Assembly (NCBI GenBank): GCA_025677835.1 | Contig: JAIXMR010000089.1 | Coordinates: forward strand, 52,501-116,500 | DNA: 64,000 nucleotides | Origin: Sporodiniella umbellata | Lineage: Eukaryota; Mucoromycota; Mucoromycetes; Mucorales; Rhizopodaceae | Reading direction: 5' to 3' | Shown here: positions 12,727 through 24,104 of the stretch, one piece after another | Layout: the number at the start of each line of letters is the position of its first letter | Position numbering within the stretch: position 1 is the stretch's first letter | Position numbers and translations under genes: made by a program | The notes under the pieces: generated by a model | The model's database searches: none | What the model saw: only the letters and a program-made list of their open reading frames with translations | What the model was told of the DNA's origin: nothing

Positions 12727-13322
12727 TTTTTTTTTTGGCAGTTCTAATCAATAAAAGACACATACTTTGACGTGTGTGGCTGCGTGTTGTACAAAAGGAA
12801 ATAAGCCAGTAGACCATATTGCAAGGTCATCAGCCAGTTGATCTTCCTACAAAGCCCAAAAAGAATAAACATACATTTCGATCATCGTATTAAGCCATTG
12901 TATTTGCATGGCAAGCTAAACTTACTCCTATTGTCTTTAAAATAAAAGAGTAGACTTCAAGAGTCTTTTGATGGACGCCGGCGGGAAATCCTGGGTTTAA
13001 ACATTGGGCTAACCTCTTGGCAACTAGCTGTTTGCGTGGAATAACAGGAAATTGTGGGTAGGCTTGAAAAGACTAGTGAAGACAATGAGTAAAAAAAAAA
13101 AAAAAAAAAGAAAGACAAAAAAAAAAAAAAAAAACCAATTACTTTTAACAGCCGACCAAGGAACGAGATGATGTCTGCCCATTCGTAAACTGCATCAAAT
13201 GATTGCAAGTTCTTTTCGACAAGTTGTACATATTTGCGAAATCTCGAGTCGTTTTGAAAGCCTATAAAGTTGTATGCGCGTATACATAGATAGAAATAAG
13301 TTTAACAGAGTTTTGAAAGCAT
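7031..13322 (-). CDS. DOP1: DOP1/Dopey family protein of endosome-Golgi trafficking
   Basis: A very large helical-repeat protein (over 1,600 residues) in roughly a dozen or more exons. DOP1 proteins act with the MON2 scaffold on Golgi and endosomal membranes; this is family knowledge. The Dopey N-terminal domain is plain: FRKYVQLVEKNLQSFD with EWADIISFLGRLLK (exon 13,143-13,261), then FPVIPRKQLVAKRLAQCLNP with GVHQKTLEVY (12,926-13,072), then ADDLAIWSTGLFPFVQHAA, then LKGRLRSAIRGFIIALAPAL with EYFDR. The biggest exon (10,198-12,480) carries LVQRGMLELLVQNFILKH and KDMSLNRRLFAWLL. The C-terminal exons give GCKFLDLLCTLELDSFQ, joined across an intron to IYQWIFIRDTVD, and end in DTTVEN. The start at 13,322 yields a 16-base first exon (MLSKL) with an unusual GTTAAAC donor, so the extreme N-terminus is tentative. 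Introns contain long A/T runs. Confidence 0.93.
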
Positions 13323-14255
13323 CGTCAATTATTCACTCTTTTCTTTTGCTTGGCCTATGTAAACAGGTTTGAATATAAACTCATGAAAAATCAAGGCGTC
13401 TATTGGGTGGCCTCTCTCTTTTTTTTTTTTTTTTTTTTTGGTAAATATCCTTTTATTTTTACTTTTGATAGAGATATCCATCCTATATTCAAATACGTAT
13501 TTTGCTCTGTATTTTTTTTTCCCCTTCTAGTGGGTAAGATTCATCAAAAAAGTCAAAAAAGGAGAGAAAAAAAAAGAAAAAGAAAAAAAAAAAAAAACAA
13601 TAGCGTGAGGGGGATGCCATTTTCGCGCTGTTTTAAAGCAGTATTCAATTCAGTGTTTCTACTTGCTTCGGACTTGCCTTAATTCGAGCATTTTTAATTC
13701 AACAGCTTTCTTGGTCAGCCCGTCTTAGTTATGGGTAAACGTAAGCACTTTATCTATTTTTTTTTTTTTTTTTTATACAAAAGGGAGTTCTCTGAGACCA
13801 TTTTTACTATCTTTTGGTCAATGTATATCGCTGACCACTACTAGGTTATCTATGAGTCCAAAGTGGTACTTGTTTTGTGTCCCCCTTTTAATTTTACAGG
13901 TTTGAAATTGTAGAAAAAGGCTTTATCAGAGAATGTTACAAGCAGCCATGAGATGTAGGAAGCGATTGGCTTTTACAAAGTTCATGTTGTATAAAGTCGA
14001 TACCTAAAGTGTCAGTGAAAAGATTTTTAGATACTTGAAGCTTCCTGGCCGCTGCCCTTGACATGCAACGTGCGGTTATAGAAAAAGTTGTAGTAGAGAA
14101 CGACTATTGAAAGAAATAAGAATACGTTGCTAATTAAACTCAAACGATGTCTGCTTTTAAAAATAAATGGAAACAAAGCACTATCGACAAAAAGCCAAAT
14201 ACAAAAATACAAAATGAGTTTTATGAATGTAAAAGTGAAAATCTAAAAGTAAAAA
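13323..14255. other. Spacer between DOP1 start and NOB1 end
   Basis: Lies 5' of DOP1 and 3' of NOB1. It holds T/A runs at 13,421-13,439, 13,567-13,597 and 13,757-13,774. An ATG followed at once by a good donor (ATGGGTAAACGTAAGC at 13,731) looks like the first exon of a gene on the plus strand, but no continuing exon could be found. Confidence 0.5.
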
Positions 14256-15817
14256 TTAAAATAAGTGTGTCTTCTTCTTCTTTCCGACTCTTTTTTTGGA
14301 AGAGTTTGGATTTTTGCGACCGTAGCCAATCGTGTCAGTACCAAACATGTTGTTGGTGACTTCTCTTGTGTCAGTCTTTCCGTAGAGAGGAATAAAATCA
14401 GGGTCAAACATATCGACCACGTTCTTTTTCTTTTTGAATTGAGTAGCCTTGATGTATTCTCGTTGATCTTCTCTCAAAACAATGTTGTTTGTTTTACGGC
14501 CACCCTTGGGAGGGGGGATATCGTATTTGGTTCCTCTTAATCTGTATTGAAAGTTCTTTCTCAAGTGGTATTGGATTTCTCCTTTGCTGTTTGTACTGCA
14601 TGTCACACGCTGAAGTGAAGAGTTACCGCACTTTGGACAGAACTTCTTTTCCAAGTTATTTGTCACTCTACAAAACTCGTTTAGTCTTCTTTTTTTTTTC
14701 GCTTGGTCTCTATAAGATCTTACGTGAAACATGCGTGACATCTCATTACTGAGTTTCTGATCTTCTTTACACGATAACCGCCAGCAGAAACTAGGTTCAG
14801 ATTCATTTGCAATAAAACATTTTGCATGGCGAAATCTGCTGTCATACAGCCTACAGCCATGTTTTGTGTTTGACGCAGCTCCTCGGGCGTAATACCAATT
14901 TCAATAGCCTTGTACTCATCTACGTTGTCAGGCGTAATCCATTCTCCAGCGTCCTCGTCGTCTTCGTCATCTTCAATTAAAGGAATACCTTCTGAAGAGG
15001 TTATTTTTTCAAGAACGTCGTCAAAAGATTTGTTTTCTTCAGAAACTGTTTCTTCCTTCTCTTCACTGACACTCTCCTTGGGTTCTTTAGGTACGCTTTC
15101 GGCACTTGTATTGGGCACTTCAGTCTTAGTCTCTTCCTTAGTCTCCTTCTTATTCTCAACTGACACTTTTTCTAACTTTTTGGCCAGTTCGCTCACGTTT
15201 TTGTTTTTGTTATTGCTGTGCGATTTGTTGAATCTCTTTTTGGTGGTGGCAACTTCCCACCCGTCTTCATCAACAATTTTTGGAGGCGCAGGATTTTTAA
15301 TATAAGACCGAGGAGGTGGCGCATTAGGAAGTGCGCCGGAAGGTCTAGTCTGATTTTTCATTAGATATAAAATTCATGCAACCTCATCTTTCTCATTACC
15401 ACTAAGGGTTCCAAGCGGATGTTGGCATCGCCATTCTCTCTTTTTTCAAGTGTATGGGTAAGGGCAAGTACTTTTAAATCGGGAACGGAAAGCACACCAT
15501 AGTCGCCCGTTTTCTTGGAGAACTCAATTACTAGTATAGTTTTAGCTCTCTACTGTTTTTGTTTTTTTTTTGGAATTCATTTCTTCTGTACCTGTCTTCA
15601 TAGACTCTTCAGTAGGATTCATGAGTTTTAATTCAAAGGGCAATCTTTCCAAGTATTCTTTAGAATGAGCACTTCTGACTTCAGCCAGCACTTCGGGACA
15701 GGTATAAAATTCCTCCGCCAAGAGGCGCAAAGAGGTTCCATTGATAATAGCATTTGTATCAATAACAATGCATTTCAGTGTTGATTTAGAAGACTCAGTA
15801 ACAGGCGACTCAGACAT
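14256..15817 (-). CDS. NOB1: NOB1, 20S pre-rRNA site-D endonuclease
   Basis: NOB1 cleaves the 3' end of pre-18S rRNA in late pre-40S particles. The N-terminal PIN domain begins CIVIDTNAIINGTSLRLLAE, with the catalytic aspartate in IDTNAI. After the first intron it continues VIEFSKKTGDYGVLSVPDLK and LALTHTLEK. A long acidic, low-complexity middle follows (EDDEDDEDAGEWITPDN), then TADFAMQNVLLQMNLNL. The C-terminal zinc ribbon is split by a 56-base intron (14,668-14,723): RCHACFTV joins TNNLEKKFCPKCGN, giving the two CxxC pairs. GTKYDIPPPKGG and a basic tail end the protein. Exon phases agree at the PIN junction (MKT to VIEFS) and at the ribbon junction. Confidence 0.94.
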
Positions 15818-16930
15818 TTTCAGTTTTCAATTCAAAAGAAGTGCTCTTTTTTTTTTTTTTTTTTTGAAAAGGGAAAAAATAATAGCAGTCATTAGTAAGT
15901 CACGCCACACATTTCCAGAAAATAAAATCACTATATTAGGACAAGTTGTATTCGAATTGAGAAACAATAGCTATCGCTGCTGAGTGTTGGTCAAAAGTCA
16001 ATGGCAACACAAGTAAAGGCGAACCGAATTAAAGTAAGTTGAACGTTCTGAATACTATTAAAAAAGAAAAAAGATGTCGTTTCAAAATTACCAACTATCA
16101 CCCATTGTTGCCGAGACAAACTTCGCATTCCTCTTCTTGAGTCCCATCTGTCTATAGGATTCTTTTTTTATATAAGCGTTATCAAAACAACCAAACTTCT
16201 TTAGTTATGACACCTATAGGGTGGTGTTCATAAGATATTGTACAGCTATACCCAATGAAGTTTTGAACACCTTTCTTTTTTGGCTTAAAATAAAAACAGA
16301 AAGCCAATCTCAATTCTTTTTAGCTCAATAATTTACTGACAGAAGAGACCATAGACTACAGTTGACCCTTTGTATTGTTTTAACCAAGGCTCTAATAAAA
16401 AAACGCTTTGTAAGGAATGGTGACTTTACAACTGCTTAAGATGTTATGAAAACAATAGTATTAGCAGGCTATAATAAGTTTTTTGTTGGTAGACACTTAC
16501 TAACGCTCACCTAAAGCACCATAATCCAAAAAACTTCATAGTCTGGTACGAAAAATGGTAATACGGCATCTCTCTTTCAAAGATTCTTTGGTCAACCTGG
16601 AAACTGAGTGCCGATTAGTTCATACTGTCACTCTTTTCGTGAAACCATGAACAAGATCTAGCCCTTGAGCCAAAAAGGGTAAACACGCAAACCTAACAGA
16701 ATTTCCATTATACTACTAGGTAGTTGCAGACCTAATGACTCTATAACTATGATTGTGAAAGTAAATAGTTTTTTTTTAAAAAAAAAATTGCTCTCTATTA
16801 TTTCATCATCCTAAACAAGTCAATGCGTTTTTACGCCGCTTTAATAAATCTTCTAAAATAAAAAATAAAAAACAATAAATTATTTTTCAAACCTGTTAGC
16901 CCGACTGTATAAATTTATCAAAGGCATAAA
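15818..16930. promoter_or_regulatory. Divergent spacer between NOB1 and CYM1
   Basis: About 1.1 kb separates the NOB1 start (minus) from the CYM1 start (plus) and must hold both promoters. A TATA-like TATAAAT occurs at about 16,909, some 20 bases before the CYM1 ATG. A hairpin-like T8A9 run lies near 16,771. No gene is seen. Confidence 0.5.
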
Positions 16931-19683
16931 ATGTCTACACAGCTTGGGATCTCTTCAAGAATCTTGCGCACACGAGTACGAAGCTATGCTACAAAAGGTA
17001 TTACGATCCCTAGCCTGTAGCATGATTAGAGGCTTTTTTTTTTCTTTTTTGTTGCGCTGTAATCATACTAAGCAAACGTAGCTACTTTAACCCCTGGGCA
17101 TAGACTACATGGCTATGAAGTTCAGCAGGTTTGTACACCTACACTAATAGCTTTAGCAGTAAACAAAAAAAAATGACACTTTACTTTGATATTTAGGTTC
17201 GCAAAATTCCTGAACTAGAATTGACAGCAATAAGTTTGAAACACGAAGCAACTGGCGCGAAGCATTTGCACATTGACAGAGAGGATTCCAATAATGTATT
17301 TGCTGTTGGATTCCACACACCTGTTAAAAACGATACTGGTGTTCCACATATTTTAGTAAGAGACAGCCATAACGACCAATCCATGCCCCCCACTTACTCT
17401 AGTCGTTTATAGGAACATACTACTTTATGCGGTAGTAATAAGTACCCTGTCCGTGATCCTTTTTTCAAAATGTTGAATCGAAGCTTGGCTAGCTTTATGA
17501 ATGCATTTACTGGTACTTCCACTGCTCTTTACTATTCTCTGTGACACCAACACTGACAAAACTTTATAGCTAGTGACTACACTATATATCCCTTTGCTAC
17601 AGCCAACAAGGTTGACTATTCCAATCTGAGAGATGTGTATATGGATGCAGTGTTTCACCCTAAACTCGATAGACTTGACTTTAAACAGGAAGGATGGAGA
17701 CTAGAGCACGAAGTACCCACAGGTAATGGCGTTTTTTCTTTATGAGGAAAGCAAATGAACAATAACACCGGTTTATTGAGATAGATCAGAAAACACCTAT
17801 TCAGTTTAAAGGTGTTGTTTATAACGAGATGAAAGGACAGACGGTAAAAAAAAAAGGGGGGGAGGGAGGGAAGGATTAAAAAGATGAAATTAGCTCATCT
17901 TCATATAGTCCGATGTAAACTACCTGTTTTATTGTCGCATGCAACAAGCTATGTTCCCCAATACTGCCTACGAATATGTGAGCGGAGGCGACCCAAAATA
18001 CATTACTGATTTGACACACCAACAATTGCTCGACTTCCACACAAAGCACTATCATCCTAGCAATTCTCGATTTTACACCTATGGCAATTTTCCTTTGGAG
18101 GAACACCTTCAGATCATCGGAGAGAAATTGAAAGGATTTAAACAGTCTGAGGTCCCTTTTGTTAACAAGACAGTAACACCCTGGACTGAGCCTAGAGTTG
18201 TTGAAACTACCTGCCCATTGGACCCATGTACGTTAAATACTATTCACATTAGAAAGCGATGTTAAAGTGTTGTGTGTTTGAAAAACTATAGTGAGTCCTG
18301 CTGATAAGCAAATTAAGTTGTCTTTGTCTTTTCTTACTAATCAGACCTCGGTAAGACAGAGTTCAATAGAGACGCACAAAAATTTAACTTTTGAATATTA
18401 GGATGCATTTGAAACCTTCTCTATGCGCTTGTTGTCCTATCTTCTATTGGATGGGCATGCTTCACCTATGTACAAAGCCTTAATTGACAGCAATTTAGGG
18501 TCTGAGTTTTCGTCAAACACTGGATATGATAATAGTACTAGGTATGAATATAAGCAATTTCCTTTTCAATTTTTTTGATCTAACACTTGCTTCAACAACA
18601 AAAGTACTAGTTGCTTATCTATTGGATTACAAGGAGTAAAGGAGGAAGATGTAGACAAAGTACAAACCACGATTAAATCAATTCTTGCTGAAGTAAAGAA
18701 AACAGGCTTTGACGAAAAACGTATAGAAGCAGCCATTCATCAAATGGAACTCGGTCAAAAGCATGTAAGCTTAATCAGCCTTTGTGATTGTTCTTTTACT
18801 GACCTTCTTTTAGAAATCGGCTGACTTTGGGCTCAATATGATGCACGGTATTTCATATGGCTGGTTTAATGGCGCCAACCCTCTCGATACTTTAGAAGTA
18901 AATAAGGTAGGCTCTCATTAAGAACAAAGAGAGGGATAGGCAAGTTCTGATCTATCAATTACGACAAATGTAGAACCTTTCTCGCTTCAAAGCAGAGTAT
19001 GCCGAGGGAAATTTTTTTGAAGCACTTATTGACAAGTATTTGTCAAACAACCCTCATACTCTATCCTTTATTATGAGACCTGATGAAAGCTTTTCTTCCA
19101 ACCTTGCCAAAGAAGAACAGACCAGACTTGCTGACAAAGTGAAAACATTGACTGAGAAAGATAAAACTGATATTGCCAGAGACGGAAAGGATTTGTTAGC
19201 TTCCCAAGAAAGAGTCGAAGATATATCCTGTCTTCCATCCCTTCAACTAAGCGATATTGCACCAAAGGCTAGACACAATGCATTGGAACATACTGGCATT
19301 TGCAATACACCTGTTCAGTGGAGAACAACATCCACCAATGGCGTGACTTATTTTAGAGCCATCAGCTCAATTCCATCATTACCTGAAGAGTTAAAGATGT
19401 ATATGCCTTTGTTCTGCGATGCCTTGTTATCGTTAGGCACCCGTGATCAAACGATGGGAGATATTGATGATGAGATCAGACTTTATACAGGTGGTTTGCG
19501 AGCCTCAAGTCTTGTGTCAACCAACCACTCTGATATTGATCATGCTGAAGAAGGCATTGCACTAGTAGGCAACTGTTTAGACCGTAACATTGATAAAATG
19601 TATAGTATTTTGTCCAAGTTGATCCATGAAACAAATTTTGATAATGCTGAGAAGTTGAAGATTTTGATCAATAGTGTAATAAT

Positions 19684-19716
<33 letters not shown>

Positions 19717-20737
19717 ACATACACACACTCTCATACAATTGTACAACTCTTTTATATTCATATATAACCATTAGAATGCTTCTGCTATGGTAAACTCGGT
19801 AGCTGATTCTGGTCATGTATTTGCCCGTACGCTTGCTGGAGCAAGCTTATCACCTAGTATGAAACATACAGAATTGACCAGTGGTCTATCCCAAGTGAAA
19901 TTTATGAATCAGTTGGCGTCTATGGAAGATGTCTCTGATGTATCAGCTAAGCTGAAACTCATTGCTTCTGCTGTGCTGAGTCAGTCCTCACTCCGTATTG
20001 CTGTTACTTGTGGAGAGGATGCCATTGAGCCCAATACAAAATCTCTTGTCAAGTTCATTCAAGGGCTTCCTGCCGAGACTCAAAAGCCCATTCCTACTGA
20101 GCATGTAAGTGCGCTTTGTTTAGCTACTGCATGTGATATACTTAATCATTTGACGTAGTCTGTGTTTGCTCCTGACTTTAAAAAAACATTTGTTCCTTTG
20201 CCCTTCCAAGTCAACTTTTCTGCCAATGTATTAAGAGGTGTCCCTTACACACACGAGGACGGTGCCAGTTTGCAAGTTCTTTCGTCACTTATGACCACAC
20301 ACTATCTTCATAGAGAAATTAGAGAAAAGAATGGAGCTTATGGTGGAGGAGCAAGATATGGAGGTTTAAGCGGATTGTTCTCATTCTACTCCTATAGAGA
20401 CCCACGTACATTTGCGACACTAGATGTGTTTAAAAATTCCATTCAATGGGTCATGAATCGCAAATTTACAGATCAAGAATTGACAGAGTCCAAGCTATCT
20501 ATTTTCCAGGGAATTGATGCACCTCAAAGTGTATCAGAAGAGGGTATGCTTGAGTTTGTAAATGGTGTTTCTGATGAAATGATGCGGTGGCGAAGAGAGT
20601 CTCTTTTGAAAGTAAATCAAGAAGATATCAAGAAGGCTGCTCACGAATATCTTCAAAAGCCATCCTCTACTGCTCTCTTGGGAGAATCTAAGCAGCAAGA
20701 GGATCTGAGTAAAGATTGGGATATTCATCAATTATAA
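16931..20737 (+). CDS. CYM1: Mitochondrial presequence protease (PreP/CYM1, M16C zinc metallopeptidase)
   Basis: It degrades cleaved presequences and other short peptides in the mitochondrial matrix. The first exon (16,931-16,997) encodes an arginine-rich, acid-free leader ([20 protein letters not shown]) typical of mitochondrial import. Exon 2 (17,082-17,128) gives [14 protein letters not shown], followed by [20 protein letters not shown] and DDS-like [15 protein letters not shown]. The inverted zinc motif HILEH is split by an intron between L and E, then [20 protein letters not shown] and EGWRLEHEV. Later exons show [22 protein letters not shown] sequence ([18 protein letters not shown]), and near the C-terminus [20 protein letters not shown] with SYRDP, the conserved substrate-binding part of the second half. 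One intron (19,677-19,773) carries a run of about 30 A. The gene appears intact with more than ten exons. Confidence 0.94.
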
Positions 20738-21044
20738 TAATAAAAAAAGGACAATTGTATACAAGTCTTATTAGAAAAATAAAACAAAACCGTAGTTTGT
20801 ATTATGTAGCTTTAGCCAATGACCCTATTCAGATTGAGAAGAAAGTTCGGTCTGATATTTGACTTTTAGTCATTTTAACAGTTTTACTCTTACCTTTTTT
20901 TTTACTTTTAGAAGGACACCGAAAGTCGAACGCTATCTCATAAAACAAAAGTATATGATACGTTCAGTGCTGCGATGACATATATCTTAAAGATAAACAC
21001 AAACTTGTATCCAGCCCTCTCTCTCTCTTTGTTTTTTTATTATA
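20738..21044. terminator. CYM1 3' flank up to the transposon
   Basis: AATAAAA-type polyadenylation signals follow the CYM1 stop within 45 bases (20,740 and 20,777). No gene is seen before the TA-flanked transposon end at 21,045. Confidence 0.4.
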
Positions 21045-22144
21045 TTAGTTGACGCAGTAGACCGAAGAAAAAAAAAAGAGGGAGGGAGGAGGTATAGAAG
21101 ATAAGTGTAATTGATGGGGAAAATGTTTACCATAACAACCCCTCAAAAGGCGGTCTCTTCGATCCTCAGTAGATATTTTTTACAGTTGTTTGTGACATTT
21201 TATTAAATGGGATTGCCTTTCAAGCAATCTTCAAATATGTTTACCGAATGTCGTATAAATGCTCAAAGATGTTCTGGAGGAACATTATTGCAAGCCTCAG
21301 CTATTCTTGTTGATAAATCCTCTTTGGTTTAAAATTGACTACGTTTGACCTTATTTTTAACTATGGACCAAAATTGCTCAATAGGATCAAGTTCAGGCGA
21401 GTAAGGAGGGAGACAAATGCACTTATATCCTCTCTTTGTCACCATAGTATCAATCTCGTTAGATGTATGGATTGGTGCATTATCCATAACTATATAATAT
21501 CCTTTCATTTCCGGAATGCAATCCATTTCATCCATTGTTTTCTGAATAAAATTCATATAATGGCCAGTGATCGTACCTATTGTTTTAACTGCTTTAAAAG
21601 TACCAGGTAATTTCCTTTTTTTTTAGAATACTCGTATGGCCCTCTTACTTCAACATTGATGATTCCCATCCAAACGGTGATATGGCGCCTAAGATCGTTG
21701 TCGTTTGTGCTCTTGTTTTAGGTGTCTCAACAATAGCCCTCTCTCCCTTTTTGGACCAAGCCATAGTCCTTTTCAAGTTGATATGAAATGCTGATTCATC
21801 AAGAAAGACACAGTTATTTTCGAAATCTAAGCTAGTATTTGACCATCTAACTACCCATTCATATCTCTCTTGAACCTTTTCAGATGAATTTCTTTCAGTG
21901 GAATAGAAGTAGGCTTTTTGAAGGACAAAATACAGTCATTTGTCATAAATCTACAATTTTTTAGCTCAATCAAAACTTCTAGTTGCCATTCAATTTTTTG
22001 GAGTATTATATAATGATGAATATTGTTTTAAAAAAAGAAAAGAAATAGCAGTGCCTACCAATAAAAGGTATACAAATATCACAAAACAAAAGACTAATTT
22101 TATCACCATTAATATTACAAATATATGGTCAAACTCATCAACTA
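21045..22144 (-). mobile_element. IS630/Tc1-type DDE transposon, left copy, decayed
   Basis: The outer end begins TTAGTTGACGCA directly after a TA (21,043-21,044). The same kind of end (TTAGTTAGCGCA on the minus strand, next to TA) closes the right copy at 28,421. A subterminal CTCAAAAGGCGGTCTC at 21,143 also matches the right copy. A possible inner end, TCAACTAA followed by TA, lies at 22,137-22,146; this match is short and tentative. The orientation of the encoded transposase is minus. Confidence 0.65.
21203..21960 (-). pseudogene. DDE transposase fragment (left copy)
   Basis: Encodes the catalytic part of an IS630/Tc1-like transposase: CVFLDESAFHINLKRTMAW (first D), YYIVMDNAPIHTS (second D) and LPPYSPELDPIEQFW (E). 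Upstream, DCILSFKKPTSIP is in another frame, and after VKRSQF a stop (TAA) replaces the CAA present in the right copy. The N-terminal DNA-binding part is missing. It is inactive by several lesions. The last 360 or so bases are nearly identical to the right copy, while the part before GHYMNFIQK is only about half identical at protein level. Confidence 0.8.
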
Positions 22145-22317
22145 ATATTGACTACAAAACAAAACATAAAACAAATTTCTAAGCATAAATCAATTTTGCA
22201 ATAAGTATGCTCCACATTATGGTATGAAGATAACACACCTCTCTTAGCTTCAAAACAATAAAGTTTCTACTGACGAAAGTAACCACGCGAAGGTGGAGGT
22301 GAATCTACTTCCAAAAA
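22145..22317. other. Short AT-rich gap before the tandem array
   Basis: No gene or repeat is recognised between the presumed inner end of the left transposon and the first array unit. Confidence 0.4.
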
Positions 22318-24104
22318 GTATCAGAACATTGTGATTACGATACGATTCAAGCAGGAGTACTACCTGGGCGTTTTATACGATTAACAATGAACTGAAAAAA
22401 AGGTAAAAAAAAAAGTATCAGAACATTGTGATTACGATACGATTCAAGCAGGAGTACTACCTGGGCGTTTTATACGATTAACAATGAACCGAAAAAAAGT
22501 AAGAAAAAAAGGTAAAAAAAAAAAAGTATCAGAACATTGTGATTACGATACGATTCAAGCAGGAGTACTACCTGGGCGTTTTATACGATTAACAATGAAC
22601 TGAAAAAAAGTAAGAAAAAAAGGTAAAAAAAAAAAGTATCAGAACATTGTGATTACGATACGATTCAAGCAGGAGTACTACCTGGGCGTTTTATACGATT
22701 AACAATGAACCGAAAAAAAGTAAGAAAAAAAAGTATCAGAACATTGTGATTACGATACGATTCAAGCAGGAGTACTACCTGGGCGTTTTATACGATTAAC
22801 AATGAACCGAAAAAAAGTAAGAAAAAAAAGTATCAGAACATTGTGATTACGATACGATTCAAGCAGGAGTACTACCTGGGCGTTTTATACGATTAACAAT
22901 GAACTGAAAAAAAGTAAGAAAAAAAGGTAAAAAAAAAAAGTATCAGAACATTGTGATTACGATACGATTCAAGCAGGAGTACTACCTGGGCGTTTTATAC
23001 GATTAACAATGAACTGAAAAAAGTAAGAAAAAAAGGTAAAAAAAAAAAGTATCAGAACATTGTGATTACGATACGATTCAAGCAGGAGTACTACCTGGGC
23101 GTTTTATACGATTAACAATGAACCGAAAAAAAGTAAGAAAAAAAAGTATCAGAACATTGTGATTACGATACGATTCAAGCAGGAGTACTACCTGGGCGTT
23201 TTATACGATTAACAATGAACCGAAAAAAAGTAAGAAAAAAAGGTAAAAAAAAAAAGTATCAGAACATTGTGATTACGATACGATTCAAGCAGGAGTACTA
23301 CCTGGGCGTTTTATACGATTAACAATGAACTGAAAAAAAGTAAGAAAAAAAGGTAAAAAAAAAAAGTATCAGAACATTGTGATTACGGTACGATTCAAGC
23401 AGGAGTACTACCTGGGCGTTTTATACGATTAACAATGAACCGAAAAAAAGTAAGAAAAAAAAGTATCAGAACATTGTGATTACGATACGATTCAAGCAGG
23501 AGTACTACCTGGGCGTTTTATACGATTAACAATGAACTGAAAAAAAGTAAGAAAAAAAGGTAAAAAAAAAAAAGTATCAGAACATTGTGATTACGATACG
23601 ATTCAAGCAGGAGTACTACCTGGGCGTTTTATACGATTAACAATGAACTGAAAAAAAGTAAGAAAAAAAGGTAAAAAAAAAAAGTATCAGAACATTGTGA
23701 TTACGATACGATTCAAGCAGGAGTACTACCTGGGCGTTTTATACGATTAACAATGAACCGAAAAAAAGTAAGAAAAAAAAGTATCAGAACATTGTGATTA
23801 CGATACGATTCAAGCAGGAGTACTACCTGGGCGTTTTATACGATTAACAATGAACTGAAAAAAAGTAAGAAAAAAAGGTAAAAAAAAAAAGTATCAGAAC
23901 ATTGTGATTACGATACGATTCAAGCAGGAGTACTACCTGGGCGTTTTATACGATTAACAATGAACCGAAAAAAAGTAAGTAAAAAAAAAAAGTGTCAGAA
24001 CATTGTGATTACGATACGATTCAAGCAAGAGTATTACCTGGGTGCTTTATACGATTAATAATGAACGGAAAAAAAGTAAAAAAAAAAAAGTGTGATTACG
24101 TGTA
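22318..24104. repeat. Tandem satellite array, 17 units with a three-unit higher-order period
   Basis: Units start GTATCAGAACATTG at 22318, 22415, 22526, 22636, 22733, 22830, 22940, 23049, 23146, 23256, 23366, 23463, 23574, 23684, 23781 and 23891. A diverged unit (GTGTCAG) starts at 23992 and a partial one at 24090. Each unit has an almost invariant core of about 75 bases and an A-rich spacer of two lengths, giving short (97) and long (109-111) units. The order is S L L S S L L S L L S L L S L, so an L-L-S block of about 317 bases repeats four times. ATACGATT occurs twice inside each core. One core position alternates C/T (GAACCG versus GAACTG). It is not a CRISPR: the array is in a eukaryote and has no unique spacers. 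Confidence 0.95.

Noticed and set aside
13731..13960. ATGGGTAAAC followed by a donor, like the first exon of a small basic protein gene on the plus strand
   Set aside because: No downstream exon with sensible codons or the expected motifs could be joined before the convergent NOB1 gene.
14910..15305. 131-codon serine-rich frame on the plus strand
   Set aside because: Antisense shadow of the acidic low-complexity region of NOB1.
16540..16640. 5S rRNA-like ATACGGCAT stretch
   Set aside because: Only a few bases resemble 5S rRNA; the internal control regions and overall fold are absent.
22318..24060. Array units as tRNA-like or other pol III genes
   Set aside because: The GATTCAAGC stretch only loosely recalls a B box; no A box, acceptor stem or terminator is consistent.
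22318..24104. CRISPR-like array
   Set aside because: Spacers are A-rich and non-unique, units differ only in length classes, and the setting is eukaryotic; it is a satellite.
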